Assembly (NCBI GenBank): GCA_026027325.1 | Contig: JAMSLZ010000002.1 | Span: 310,001 to 374,000, forward strand | Reading direction: 5' to 3' | Origin: Actinomucor elegans | Lineage: Eukaryota > Mucoromycota > Mucoromycetes > Mucorales > Mucoraceae | Length of the DNA: 64,000 nt | Part shown: piece after piece, positions 1 to 12,347 of the stretch | Layout of the letters: every line of letters starts with the position of its first letter | Numbering within the stretch: the stretch's first letter is position 1 | The notes under the pieces: generated by a model | Database searches by the model: none | Seen by the model: only the letters and a program-made list of their open reading frames with translations | Told to the model about the DNA's origin: nothing | Position numbers and translations under genes: made by a program

Positions 1-763
1 ATTAGGAATAATCCGCAGTATTTAGAAATAGTATAAATATCCCCCAAGTTTTCATGAATAAAGAATTATCCTATTATACAAAATCATAATTTACTACAAA
101 CTATTAATCGATTACCTAAATCGGACCTCAGATATTACACGACAACAACAACTGTTATCGTTAAATGTCCGACAACCAATGATACTTATCTGTGATCATA
201 TAGGATGCCCTTGACCATGGAACTTGGCAAAAATCCTCGAAATTTCATAATTGTTGTAGCTCAACAATAAATAAAGGCAGAGCTATGAATTCCGGGAATT
301 ATATGTAAAAAAAACTGCGTTGTTTTAGACGAGTAAATGTTTGCGATGATAACCGTATTAGTAAGGATTTCAACAAACTCCGTCATTTTGGTGTTTTTGA
401 ACTTTAGCAACCGAATGTTGTTTTCATTTTCTGACGAAATGTATATCAGCCGAAAGAGAGTTTGATTCTCTATCTATGTGATTAAAGTTTTCAGAGCCTT
501 ACAATGGATTTGTAGTTTATTATGAAGTAATTTCATTTGTTTTTAGTATTGGAAATTATGTTCTATGGCGAGATATTGAACAACAAGTTCATTAACTGGA
601 ACGATCTTGTCCAATACTCGGGATTCAACTTGGCATTAAGTTTAGTAAAACATGTTCAGAATGAGTTGGTACATCTATTAAATCATTGATGTTGACATCA
701 ATGAATTCAATCTCTGATTTCCCTCCTCCCCCTTTTTTTTTTATTCATTTACAATCTTTCAAG
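1..763. other. intergenic, no gene seen
   Basis: AT-rich sequence with short frames only. I found no coding similarity on either strand. It is the 3' flank of the minus-strand cytochrome b5 reductase gene. Confidence 0.5.
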
Positions 764-1793
764 TTAGAGTTTGTAGACACGGTCTTGAAGATAACCAAGT
801 TCTTTCAAGAAACCTCTCAAGGTGCCTTGACTCTTATCAGGGTTTTTGTCTCCACTGACAATCTCCATCATAGGAGGAGGACCGCACACAAACACGATAG
901 AAGATTCAACATCTGGCTTGGGCATGGATTCGGCAACCAATTCACGCGTAATAAATCCACGATGACCAGCCCAATCCTCAACAGGGTTGTCCAACGCATA
1001 AATGACCTTGAAACGGTCGGGATAAGCCTGGGCATAACTATCTAATTCTTCCTTGAAAAGGATATCATCGTGAGTAGTATTACCAAAGATCAAAGTAAAC
1101 TTGGATGTCTTGTCGGTAGATTCGGGGCTGAATACCTTGCGCAAGAGCTGAAGCTATATAATCAAGTGGATATTAATAAGCAATATTGCATCATTTGTAT
1201 AATAGATGCTACCATGGGTGTGATACCAGTGCCACCTTATCAAGAAAATTAGCCCTCAAGTTCAATTTTAAACTACAATCAACAATTTACCAGCAATCAT
1301 GCCGACTTGGTCAACAGGCTTCTTGTCCCAATTATACTTTTCAAAAGGACCCTTGATGTCGATGGTATCTCCTACCTTTAAGGAATGGATATGACGGCTC
1401 ATGTTACCTTGAGGATAATCCTTAACCACAAAATCGACATGACCTTGAGCCTTTTTTGTCAGATTGATAAATGAGTTGATTGATCGACTACAAGTATATA
1501 TGTATATGTTACCTTTTCAATGGAGGTGGGTGTATAAGGGCGAATGATTTCTTGGGTTTTGCCATCCTTGTTGGTGATATTTGAACGAAATACGACACAA
1601 GAAGCGATAGGTAAACCAGCTACATCAGTGGGGTTGGGAAGTGTGAAACGAAAAAGACTGACATTATGGTTGATGCGTTCGATTTTCTCGAGCTATTTCA
1701 TAAAAAGAACTATGAACTCGGATTGCTTTAACAAGCTATTTTTTTTTTTTTTCGTACCTTGAAAGGTCTGAATTCGGATGGAGAGAATACCAT
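764..1793 (-). CDS. MCR1: NADH-cytochrome b5 reductase, Mcr1 type
   Basis: FAD flavoprotein that passes electrons from NADH to cytochrome b5-type acceptors; Mcr1 acts at mitochondrial membranes. Five exons read in frame: 1793-1758, 1692-1513, 1450-1291, 1235-1213 and 1153-764, giving 262 aa. Visible are the FAD-binding RPYTPTS motif, the NADH-site GGTGITPM motif (spanning two introns) and CGPPPMME. The C-terminus GFLKELGYLQDRVYKL follows the Mcr1 pattern (GILKELGY..D.VYKF) rather than the Cbr1 one. The chosen ATG at 1793 follows a run of 15 A and leaves no room for the usual N-terminal targeting and membrane segment of about 40 residues. An upstream exon may exist: a pyrimidine-rich stretch ending in CAG lies just upstream of the ATG, but the run between them contains a stop in some frames and I found no convincing anchor sequence. 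The enzyme call is firm; the start is not. Confidence 0.85.
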
Positions 1794-2597
1794 TTTTTTT
1801 TTTTTTTTATCTGATAAAGAAAGAAACAAACAAAAGAAAAAAACAGTAAGAAGATCTGATTACAAGGCACGAAAGAAAAAAAGGGATGACGTTTACGGTG
1901 TGCCTGTAGATCTCCCCAACCAGCTATTGGGATGGTTATTACTCAATATAGTATATAACGAGCGCTGGGGTTCTGTTAACTACAAGGCAGCAAAATTATC
2001 TCATTTAAAGTCAATTATGGGATGATTTTTGGCTGTAACTCCACTGTACCGTCAAATGATACATGTTCCAGGGGGGGTATAAAGGGAATTGCATATCTGT
2101 TGGTGACACAATATGTGGTGATACATATTGTGTGAATTCTTATTACAGGCTAACATTTGGTGTAACCATGTCATGTAATTTGAATGTAATTCATATCAGT
2201 TTAATAGGTTACAAAGCTTATTATAAAGAAGTATATATGATGTATTTAAAGACAGACTATACGGAGTTCATAAAACCTTGTTATGTAAACTTGCAAAGGG
2301 TTGTATTGACACGTGGTTACAAATGAATCATGATACGCAACTCAAGGCACGGATCATTGCAAAGCGGAAACTGGATTTTGCATGCAAAAAGAAACCCCGA
2401 GTTCCAGGATAGCTGAAGCGCGATATTAATTAAAGGGCATTGTGACAAAACTTATAATTAGAAAATCTGAATCTGTTTCTCTTTTTCTTTCTCTCTCTCT
2501 CTTCTCTTTTGCTTCCAAAAAGACGATTATTTACTATATTGGATTATCCATGCTGTAGCCCTTTTTTTTTCATTATATTTTTTTTTTCCTTAAGATT
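1794..2597. other. divergent intergenic region
   Basis: Shared upstream region of the minus-strand MCR1 gene and the plus-strand velvet gene. It holds pyrimidine tracts (2475-2515 and 2560-2590, the second just before the velvet ATG). No coding similarity was seen. Confidence 0.5.
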
Positions 2598-4093
2598 ATG
2601 ACAATGTAAGCAGACTGATATAACATTCAACAAGTGTATTAAACTAGCAATAGATTCAACCTAGTCGTACGTCAACAGCCTTCGAAGGCAAGATTGTGTA
2701 GTTTTAAAGAAAAAGGTAAACTTACCATATCATCAATAAAAGCTGAAACTTACTTTTTTTTAAAAAAATCCCAGTCGATAGAAGACCGATTGATCCTCCA
2801 CCGATTATTCAACTCAAAAGTAACCAAGCCGAGTAAGTTTCTTTGTATACTCAACACAGTATTTGCTAATCTATTCAATAGTGATGATTATCTTCAAAAT
2901 CCCTACTTTTTCTTATACGCCACATTAACGGATGTACGTGGCGAAACAGATTTACATTTCGTCAATGGTAATAGAACTACAGCCGGAACTGTCGTACAAT
3001 CACTACATAAACTTAAAGACACTGATAATACAGGTAAGTTATATAATATCAAATGGTATTACATGCTAATGTATGTATTATAGATGGAGGCTTCTTTATC
3101 TTTTCTGATATCAGTGTTCGCTTAGAAGGCTTTTACCGGTTAAAGTTTACTCTATATGAAATTGAAGGGTAAACAATTAAAAAAAAAAAAAAAGAGACCC
3201 GGTCCCTGGTAATACTGATATCTTATTTTTATAATAGGCCTTTTGTGAATCGAATGTGCTCGATTGTATCTGATATCTTCCAAGTCTATTCACCCAAGAG
3301 TAAATTTATCTGATTTATATATATTTATAATATTAATCTTTTTTTTTTTCAATAGGCTTCCCTGGCATGTCTGGTACATAGAATATACAGCGAAATGCAT
3401 CCAATTAATGTGTAATTAATCTTTAATATTCTTTATAGAATCGACGTTTTTGACGCGTTCTTTTTCTGATCAAGGTGTTCGTATTCGAATTAGAAAAGAG
3501 CCCAGAAGCTCATCTTCCAACACAAGGTATGTATACCTGTTTTAAGCCCTTGTTTGCAAACTAATCAAACATGATAGCATCAGTGGTAAACGACGAAGAA
3601 GAACTGAAGATATGATTGAATCAGATGACGAGGATACTAACTATATGGAATTGAGTCCAATGCCAAGATCTCAACCAAAGCCACCTCAATACCAGTCAGC
3701 TTATTATGGTAGATCACCATCACCTATACCTGAAACCCAACTAGATCATACCAGATACGATTACACCAAACAATTTGAAATAACAAGACCTACTTTACCA
3801 TCTCCAAAAGAGATTTTTCGCGCTTCTCCCATGTCTATGCAAAATATTCTTTCCAACAATGAACAAAACGCTGTTTACAGTCCGCCTCCGATAGTAAAGC
3901 CATCGTCTGTTCAGGTCATGTTTCCTCCGACACCTGCAGACGATGAACATAGTAAACTTGGACTATTCGCTAGAAGAACTTTACCATTACCCGCACTACT
4001 TAATACAAACGATAATACACCTTGGCTTCATCATCATAGAGGTCAGTTACCACCACCCCCTTCAAATGCTACTACCACTACTATTGCTGCTGT

Positions 4094-4124
<31 letters not shown>

Positions 4125-4160
4125 TATACATCTTCCGCATCATCATCAAGATTATTATAA
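2598..4160 (+). CDS. velvet-domain regulatory protein
   Basis: Member of the velvet family (VeA/VelB/VosA/VelC), fungal transcription regulators with an NF-kB-like fold that link development to secondary metabolism. Nine exons read in frame: 2598-2605, 2648-2715, 2775-2832, 2882-3033, 3084-3168, 3238-3299, 3356-3373, 3439-3526 and 3578-4160, giving 373 aa. Velvet hallmarks in order: [12 protein letters not shown] (about residues 10-20), [13 protein letters not shown] (26-38), [17 protein letters not shown], then [22 protein letters not shown] (about 145-175), where the domain ends. A basic KRRRR stretch follows (possible nuclear signal), then a long Pro/Ser/Thr-rich tail ending in Thr and Ala runs. 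The ATG exon has only 8 nt and exon 7 only 18 nt. Which velvet subfamily it belongs to cannot be settled by eye. Confidence 0.9.
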
Positions 4161-6376
4161 CCAAAAAAAAAAAAAGAAAAAAAATACATACTATGTAGAT
4201 AGACTACTCATTCATTCCTTCATTAAAAGATCTTGCATGGTCGTTTTGGCTGTAAATAAAATATACTCCTATGTAGAAATAAACCCAGCCTCATAAAGAA
4301 GAAGAATAGTTTCAGCCGGTGTTCCCTGGAGTTTCGACCGAGAAGACGGTAATTTATTTGTTGCATAACATGCATAGCCCCCCAGTTACACCGCTTCTCA
4401 CGCAAAAAAAGGATAAGATTAACCAACCAAAGCGCAGGTATGCATCAAAAAAAAACAAAGGATTGACACTGCAAGAGAGGTAAAACGGAAACATTGCTGT
4501 CATTTAAAACTTGCAAAATACCGAGTATTTAGAACCATAAACGGTCCAAGTTGTCCTTTTTAGACTTAAACTAAATCCATATATAGTCTCGAATGCAGCT
4601 ATTTGCATGCAATCTATTTTAATGATTATCCATGTCAGGTAAGCAATTCAATAGTTACTGCGCATGCCACACGAGGAATATACCGTCATTAAGGATAACG
4701 CCTTGGATGTTTCAGATGTTTGTCCTATAGTTGGTCATACGTCAAGTCGCGGACAAACATCCGTAGTACAAATTTTAAGGGCCAAAATTCCAAAGAATCG
4801 GTGTATAATAGGAGATCGACTATCTTAGTAAGAATCGTTTTTCATAATTTTCATTTGTTTGGTAATATCTGACTATTAAAGACGTTCACCATGCATACTT
4901 TGATTTTGAAACTCCAGTCAGTGGATCGCTCTCTTGCACAATATAGGCAAGGTTTTGTGTGTCAAAAAAAAAAAAAATTAAATTAATTGCTCTTTCTTTA
5001 AGCATGTGATAATCCATGAAACGGGAAAAGTAACTATTTCCTGTTTTTTATTTTTTTATTTCCTATACTAAGCTGTCAGCTTAGTCTGTAGAACAACCGT
5101 TTCCGAGGTATCCAAGACCATGTACCTGAGCTAGTATGGATTTATCTAGACAAGTTTTATGAAACTTGTTTCTCTGAATTTAAATCATAAATTGGTGGTG
5201 ATGAGATTGTAATTATTCTCAAACTGTTTTAAATGACCCACCGTTCATGGCCGCTGGCAAAAGTCGGGATGACTTGCATACATAGAAAAGTAGTAGAGTT
5301 TGTGCTACATGATGTGCATCTCCATTACAGTTTATACAGAGAAATATAGCTTCTAGAGTCGCAATATCGATTGTTTGCTGCACTATTATATCGGCGTTCA
5401 TTACAAAGCCTGACTTTCATTGGCTGGCGGTGATTGAAGAAATGCCCATGTGCGTACCTTGACCAAAATCCTATTTAAATTACAAAAGCTTATCTAGATC
5501 ATCAATAAATCAAGCTATGGCTTTGAAATTCGGTGCATACAGTCTAATTCTCGGTTGCTGGTTAATTCATTAATCCTAATACAATATAACTCTTACAACA
5601 ATAAAATAGCAAATTATTTATGGTGAGATTATCAGCAGGTCAACCAATGGATTTTCTGTATATAAGCTTGAGACTCAGTCACTCTCAAGTCCTCCAATAT
5701 ATATATAAAAAGCGAACCGAAGGGGTAGTATACACTCGCTAACTAAATCAACATACTATTATGTCCGGAAGCCATATACTTGGCATTTCTAAATTCTTTG
5801 CATTAGCAGCTTAATGATGCGACCTGATTTATCTTGGTAGAGAAAGGCGGTATAAAGTAGTGTATAATGGACTTTTTTTTTAATTCATGTCACAAAGGAC
5901 GACTATCAGCTTATCAGCAGCTATTCCATTTATTGTTATTTCAACGGCATTGCTTGTCATATAATTTGTATTTATTGCATGTGTTCTTTTGCTGCAGAAG
6001 TGCTTAACTCAGTGCATTACAAAAGTGACATAATTCCTATTAATTAGTGATGAACGCAATATGGTTACTTTTTACAGCTGAGAAAAGGTTACAATAGATG
6101 CAGCTGTTGATTTGGAATATGAATGATTTTTCATATGCGACTTTACAAATTAACTCATGATTGGCACAAGACGCTAATTTTAGTGCAGTCAAGCAATGGT
6201 TACTATAGTAGATTGCATAACTATTTTTAAGCATGTAGTATTTATCGGATGTGACATTTGACGAGATCATTAAATAATGCATAATATTTACAGTCAAGCG
6301 ATGAAATTCACATAAACAGTAATATTTAATTGAATAATGGCTCCATGTACAGAGTTTTATTCTTAGCATGTACCAA

Positions 6377-6418
6377 TCATCAAATGCAACATTAGTTCGA
6401 AATCAATCGATAAATCTA
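6377..6418 (+). repeat. dispersed repeat copy
   Basis: Copy of a short degenerate intergenic repeat with the rough consensus ATGCAACATTAAACC then GAGATCGATAGAGAAATCT. This copy reads ATGCAACATTAG..CGAAATCAATCGATAAATCT. Confidence 0.5.
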
Positions 6419-6609
6419 ACGAAGGAATATTCAACATTTCATATCTTCCCTTTATCTTTTTTTTGCGAGGAATGAAAGCCTATTTTTACAGCATAATTTA
6501 TACATATCATAGATATGATACATTTAAGGGTATGCAAATATGTGTACTGTATTCTTTTTGTCCTCAAAAAATATATGAATTATGGATGTTTAAGAAAGCA
6601 ATAGCAACA

Positions 6610-6611
<2 letters not shown>

Positions 6612-6651
<40 letters not shown>
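6612..6651 (+). repeat. T40 homopolymer
   Basis: Forty consecutive T in the gene-poor region. This could be an A-tail of an old retroposed sequence on the minus strand, but no element body or target-site duplication was recognised. Confidence 0.9.
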
Positions 6652-6653
<2 letters not shown>

Positions 6654-7098
6654 CAGCTTAAACTCTATAAAAAAAAATGAGATGTATTTTTATTTATTTA
6701 TTCGATGCTTAATCTAGTTTTGTACAAACGTTATGGATGTCCTTGAAGTATTACAGTCTCATTCTGCAAAAGTTTTCAGTATTCAATAGTATAGGTCATA
6801 ATTCATATGTAAATCGGCATTTTAACAGTGAGCTTTACACAAGTATTACAGCATACAGTCCGCAATTCAATCTTATTAAACTACTTCAACTCCAAACCCC
6901 ATTCTATTATATCAAAGTCAAAAACCCAACAAAAACTGTGTGTGGTAGGATGACAGAATTTTTTTCTTCCAAAGATAAACAAAAATTTGTAGTGTGGAGT
7001 TGTAGCGCGCCAGAGAATGGAAATGCTGCAAAGCCATTGTTTTTTTATACTGGCACTTTTCAATCCACAATTACATATACAACCCAATCTAAGCATAG

Positions 7099-7150
7099 AC
7101 TACTAATTAGTTGCAACGTTAAACCAAGATCAATAGAGAAATCTATAGAT
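7099..7150 (+). repeat. dispersed repeat copy
   Basis: One of the better copies: ACTACTAATTAG then TTGCAACGTTAAACCAAGAT and CAATAGAGAAATCTATAGAT. Confidence 0.55.
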
Positions 7151-7246
7151 CCAACCTACATCATCTGTAATTGCTGCATAGAATAACCACTGTATTACTG
7201 TTTATTCATAATCTTAGTAGATGAAATGGCGAGTTTTAAACAAGTA

Positions 7247-7302
7247 CTACTAGTCATCAGATGTGATATTAAACTTGGCTCGACTCATAGACTTATCAAT
7301 AT
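7247..7302 (+). repeat. dispersed repeat copy
   Basis: Reads ACTACTAGTCATCAGATG then TGATATTAAACTTGGCTCGA, about 100 bp after the previous copy and in the same orientation. Confidence 0.45.
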
Positions 7303-8101
7303 TACATCTTCTTGGAAAACACAACAACTATTTACGCCAATGATTAAGTTGGAATATACGCATTAGTTTGTTCTGAGTGCGTTCCACGCATTAGAAGCGA
7401 TATTTGATCGGCATCGATGGAGATCTATTGACCCATAGGTCTAGTTTGTACTTGGAATGTATAGTACGTATATTCCTAAATTATCATTTAACTCCTGCGT
7501 TTCTGTAAGAAATAGCTTAGTAGATGCAGTACTTCATTTTGAACATGCTCCAGACCAGCAAATGCAATGTCCAGCAGGAATCAATGGAGGAATATAAATA
7601 CGTTGGAAATGGTCCGATTCCAGAAAATTTCCCAGGGGCTACTTGGGCCGAAATTTGAAAATCTCGTATACTTTTTATAGAACTGGAACAAAGTGTTTTT
7701 GAGGCCTAGTTTGTTAACATAAAAGACTTAATAAATAGAAATTATAGTAGCAGCAGTTATAATAACAATAACAAGACCAAAAAAAAACCAAGGAATAATT
7801 AAATATGATGAATATATATGTAAAAGATGCATATTAGATATACCTTGAAGACTTTACTATTTGGAAATAAAACGTTCAGAGAAGAGTCTTGAAGATGATG
7901 TTTAATGCGTTATGTCTCTTTTTACATCAACTCTTCCTATTTTTTCAAGTCACGTTAGATGAATAGTACAAGCCTATAATACACCACTCATCTACTTCAA
8001 CCATAATTTAATTCAACTATCATATGTATATAGTGCATTAATCAATGAAAGTAAATTTTATTCATTTCACCGTATGAACTAGTAGATATATTAATTCATA
8101 T

Positions 8102-8133
8102 AAATTTCTCTACCGATCTTGGTCTCATGCCAT
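8102..8133 (-). repeat. dispersed repeat copy (partial)
   Basis: On the minus strand it reads GAGACCAAGATCGGTAGAGA followed by AATTTA, matching the right half of the repeat. Confidence 0.45.
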
Positions 8134-8171
8134 GTCTATTTTATTAACTGCGTTGCATTTGTTTTATTTAA

Positions 8172-8222
8172 GCTTGATCTGGAGATTTATGAATTGATCT
8201 CGGCTTAATGTTGCATCCGAGT
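8172..8222 (-). repeat. dispersed repeat copy
   Basis: On the minus strand it reads CGGATGCAACATTAAGCCGA then GATCAATTCATAAATCT, a full-length copy. Confidence 0.55.
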
Positions 8223-10565
8223 AATATTTTATACTCAGAATGAACTGAATCTATTATAATCGCTCTTAAAGAGTAAATATTGGTGCTATAGCCTTTAGAT
8301 ATAAAGTAATGAGATAAATAGAATCCTCATCCCAGGATAATTCATATGAACAAATCTTGTAATGATAGTAATTTCATTGCTGTATATAAATCTTGCTTGT
8401 TATATCGAATTACTGTACATTGCGTGCAATTCTTCCATTGTAAGCAATTATATTTATACTGCATTCATTTTCAAATTATAATTAGATTTGAGAAAAAAAA
8501 GTTAATGTTTCCCCTTATTAAAGGCAGGGGAAATGAAAAGTACCTCTTCTACCCTAAAAAAGTGCAAGAAAGTAAAAAGCTTTCTTGGCAAGCTCATTGG
8601 TGAAGTAAATGCAACAATGAAAACAGTCAGCCAATGTCAATATTTATCAAAAAGTCCGTCCATTTTTTTTTTTTGGGATGAAAAAGCAAAAGAAAAGGGA
8701 AGGATGGGATCCCATCTACACTTTTGAGGCCATTTTCCAGCCACAGTAGCCACTGAAACAGTGACAGCAGCTGAAACGTTATTGCATTGTTTTTCTAGCA
8801 AAAAAAGAAAAAGAAAAGAAAAGTATATCAAAAATTTTGATAGCCTCCTATGTACATTGTTACACGTGTGTAACGGTATATTTGGATGTCTTTAGTTAAT
8901 ATTGCCATATTTATCGACAGAAATACGGTGGAGTAATAAGGTCTCGTTATTTTAATCATTCGAATTATGTGTATAAATAGGTCACGCTCTTTATTAAAAG
9001 TAATAAACCATAATACGTGTTGTTCAATGATATTATATGTTAAGAGTAGGCTGAATAAATAAAGTTCCTTTCCTTTATTTCTATTATTATGCGAGTGATT
9101 AAAGGAAAAGAAAAGATAATTACAAAGGTAATGGAAATGAATGTATAAAGTAAGATTTTTGATAAAGAAAGTAGTGTTCTTATTGTGCCTTTTCTTCTCT
9201 TTTGGAAGATACTTAGGAACAAAAGTGAGTTTCAATACATCAGCAAAAATTATTCAAACTAGAGACTGAAAGTTAGAAAATTTACTACATTTCACCAATG
9301 GTGCTGCCGTCTACCGATATTACTATAAATGTTCATCTCCTTTATAAGCCTAAGCACATATGGCTATATATTATACAAACTATTACTTATGTCAAGTATT
9401 ATCCACTAAAGCTAATCCAGTTTTCGAATTGAAGAAATAGGATGCATCGTTCTGAACATTGCAGACTTTTCATCGATCCAATATACAGCATCAGCAATAC
9501 TTCACTGTTTCAAGCGTTTAAGAATTCCAGTTTGTAGAAGAGCTTAAGGTTAGAGGATACCATCAATAGATCAAGCGTCAAATTAGTGTAATTCATTCCT
9601 CTTCAACAAATACGATAGCATATATAATACGTTCTCTTCAATGACAATATAAAATCAGCAGTTGGAGCTATAACAGACTTATACAAAAAAGCTTTGCTCT
9701 ATTCTTTATATGATACATCTATCATTCAAATCTCATATCGATACGGCACAAGTAAAAAATGCATATCTTTAATTACAAATCATATTTAATTTCAAACTTT
9801 AACGTCATATCCTTTTTTTTTTTTATCAATGGCTCAAAGTTCTGGAGTCAATAGTTATATTGGTCTCACTTTTAGCAACCATTTCACAAGAGCTTTATAA
9901 ATTGGGTTGAATGGGAGCATCCTTCCCTCCCCCCAGAAATTCTGTTTAATTTAGGATTTTCTTTAAGATATAATATAAACCTATTTTTTGAATCATAACG
10001 TAGTTGCTGTAATTAGTTATAAGCAAAAGAAATAAAGAAACAAACAATAGTCATCTGTAGCGGTGAAGAGAAAGCAAAGAGGGTAATTGGATAATGTCAC
10101 TGTTAATATTTTTCTTCATTCCTCAAGCATTCAACATATAATAGAACGCCAAAAAAAGTTGAACAAATAAAAATAAAAACTGTTCCTTCAATCACCGCTT
10201 GCCAGTAAAAAACGCGAACTCATTAGAATATCGCTTACGTGGCGAAGGTATAAGCATTCTGTAATGTAACACGACAGGATTTAGTGCATACGATGCGCCC
10301 ACTTACAGAGTTGGGTGTACTCTTGGTACCCAATGATAGCGTGAGATACTTTTCTGACCGTGACTGTTATTCTGGAAAATCGAAATGGTTGGCCAAAAAA
10401 TAGCTTGAACGTGTTTTGTCACAGTAAAAGCAACCAAAGTGTTCTCTTTTTGGTAACCCACTCCTATCCATAAATATTACCGTAATAGGATTATAAAATC
10501 CAAACGCATATAACTCATATCCGCAATAAGAAACTGTCTCTTGTATATAAAGAAAGAAAGCAAAA

Positions 10566-11636
10566 ATGAACCCTAATCAGTTACCTACCGAAGATCCTCT
10601 TATCAAAAACGATAATTTGGGTAATGATGACAATGACTCGGGAGATGAGTCGGATGCCAAGCCCTCTAGACGTTCTGGAAGAAGAAAGATCAAGATTGAA
10701 TACATTGAAGACAAGAATCGTCGACATATTACGTTCTCTAAGCGTAAAGCTGGTATCATGAAAAAGGTAAGCTCTTTCTTTCTTTTTTCCTCTCAGGCTT
10801 TTACACGATTCCCCCCTTTGAAACAAAGGACTTAAAATTTTCTGGGCTTTTATAGGCATACGAATTAAGTACATTGACAGGTACACAAGTCCTGCTGTTG
10901 GTTGTATCTGAAACTGGGTTAGTCTATACCTTTACCACTGTCAAATTACAGCCTATTGTTACCAAGCCCGAAGGAAAAAACCTTATTCAATCTTGCTTGA
11001 ACGCGCCTGATCCAGCTCAAGCTGAATCTAACGTAATTTTAGTCTCAAATATGACGCGTTCAAATACTAATGAAATGATATATATTATAGGACGCAGATG
11101 CGCCTTACAATCCTGCAAACAGTAGTGGTACTCAATCTCGAGTTGATATGGACAAAAAGTCTGTTTACAAGGAAGCAAAAGTTGAACCTGCTATTCCTCA
11201 ATCCACTGCTGTTACTGCTTCTACCGTTGCTGCGCCTTCTGGTTACTCCAGCAATAATGCTGGTAACAATGGACCATATCAACAACCTTATGGTGGTCCT
11301 CCTACAAGTGCTGCTCCTTCTTCGATGCCACCTTTGGGTGCTAGCGCATATGGTGGCCATCCCAATTACATGGGTTCTGGCTATCATCCTCAGCAACAGC
11401 AGCCACCCCAGCAGCAGCAAAACCAACAGCCACATCAATCACCTCAGCAGCAACAGCAGCCTTATGGTCAGATGCCTGGCCCCGGTTATTATGGTAACCA
11501 ACAGCAAGCACCTCCTCATTATTTGCAACAACCTCAACAACATCCTGGCTATTGGTCTAATAATCCATCCAGTTCTGCATTGAGACAGCAAGAGGACGAG
11601 AAGGCCAGAAGAGGGCTTGCTCCAACTAAGAAGTAG
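10566..11636 (+). CDS. SRF-type MADS-box transcription factor
   Basis: Type I (SRF/Mcm1-like) MADS-box DNA-binding protein, acting in the nucleus and usually with partner factors at CArG-like boxes. Three exons, 10566-10766, 10856-11032 and 11091-11636, give 307 aa. An acidic N-terminus (about 1-35) precedes the MADS domain (about 39-95): GRRKIKIEYIEDKNRRHITF, SKRKAGIMKKAYELSTLTG, then VLLLVVSETGLVYTF. The rest is low complexity, rich in Gln, Pro, Gly and Tyr (about 155-300), typical of an activation region. Intron 1 falls inside the MADS domain after IMKK. Closest in type to yeast Mcm1 and metazoan SRF rather than plant-like MEF2 proteins. The antisense frames here are shadows of the CAG-rich repeats. 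Confidence 0.93.
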
Positions 11637-12347
11637 ACGTATATCATATACGCTTACTCTTCTCGATTTGAAACCTATTCTTCTGTTACTATTATTATAT
11701 CATTATTCATTTGGCTATCATTAAAGCTCGAAAGGAAGTCTTTCTTGACATTTCCCATACTTGTTATTTGTTTTTCTTTGTCTTCACTGTAACATTTGCT
11801 TAAACTCCTTTTGTAATAGGATATGAAATTGAAAGGCAGTAGATACCACCCAAGAGAACCTTTGATGACACTACGCCCACTGTATTTGTTAAGTCGTTAT
11901 AAACGCTAGATCCATTTATGATTGTCAGATGGCTAAGGATGTTGAATCGCTATGTTGGCTAGTCCCTAATGGAAATGTTAAGCCCAATCTGGTTACTAGA
12001 TCCAACACGACCTTAAACCTATCTCAGTCAAATGTCATGCCTAACGAGTAGCCAACCCTCACACTAAGTTACTGCATCTGCACGAAGCTTCAATCGGACT
12101 CAAATGCTTTTACTGTATTAAATGTCTTGACTCTTTGTATAGTGGATCAAATAATAGTATGCGGTTTGGGGCTCTAAATCAAGAGCCGACTCGTATTATT
12201 TGTTACATATTCATACATACACTCGTTCTACTTATATATAAGACAATATTACCCAAGAGAAATCAGTTTAGCGTTTGCAGTTTATTGTATATTATTGTAT
12301 ATTATTGTCTTAATTCTCTGAGAGAAGAAGCCTATTAGCACAGCAAA
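11637..12347. other. intergenic between convergent genes
   Basis: 3' flanks of the MADS gene (+) and the SH3 adaptor gene (-). Nothing further recognised. Confidence 0.5.

Larger units (their letters stand above)
4161..10565. other. 6.4-kb gene-poor region
   Basis: No gene is supported. The longest frame, 6737-7186 (+), has no recognisable domain and its 3' part overlaps a copy of the dispersed repeat, so it is not annotated. The stretch holds several degenerate repeat copies (listed separately), a T40 run and otherwise AT-rich sequence. The last 100 bases before 10566 are the MADS gene promoter. Confidence 0.5.

Noticed and set aside
6737..7186. 149-codon frame in the gene-poor region
   Set aside because: No domain, no neighbouring exons, and its end runs through a copy of the dispersed repeat.
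11085..11583. Leu- and Arg-rich frames over the MADS gene exon 3
   Set aside because: Shadows of the Gln/Pro-coding repeats in other frames.
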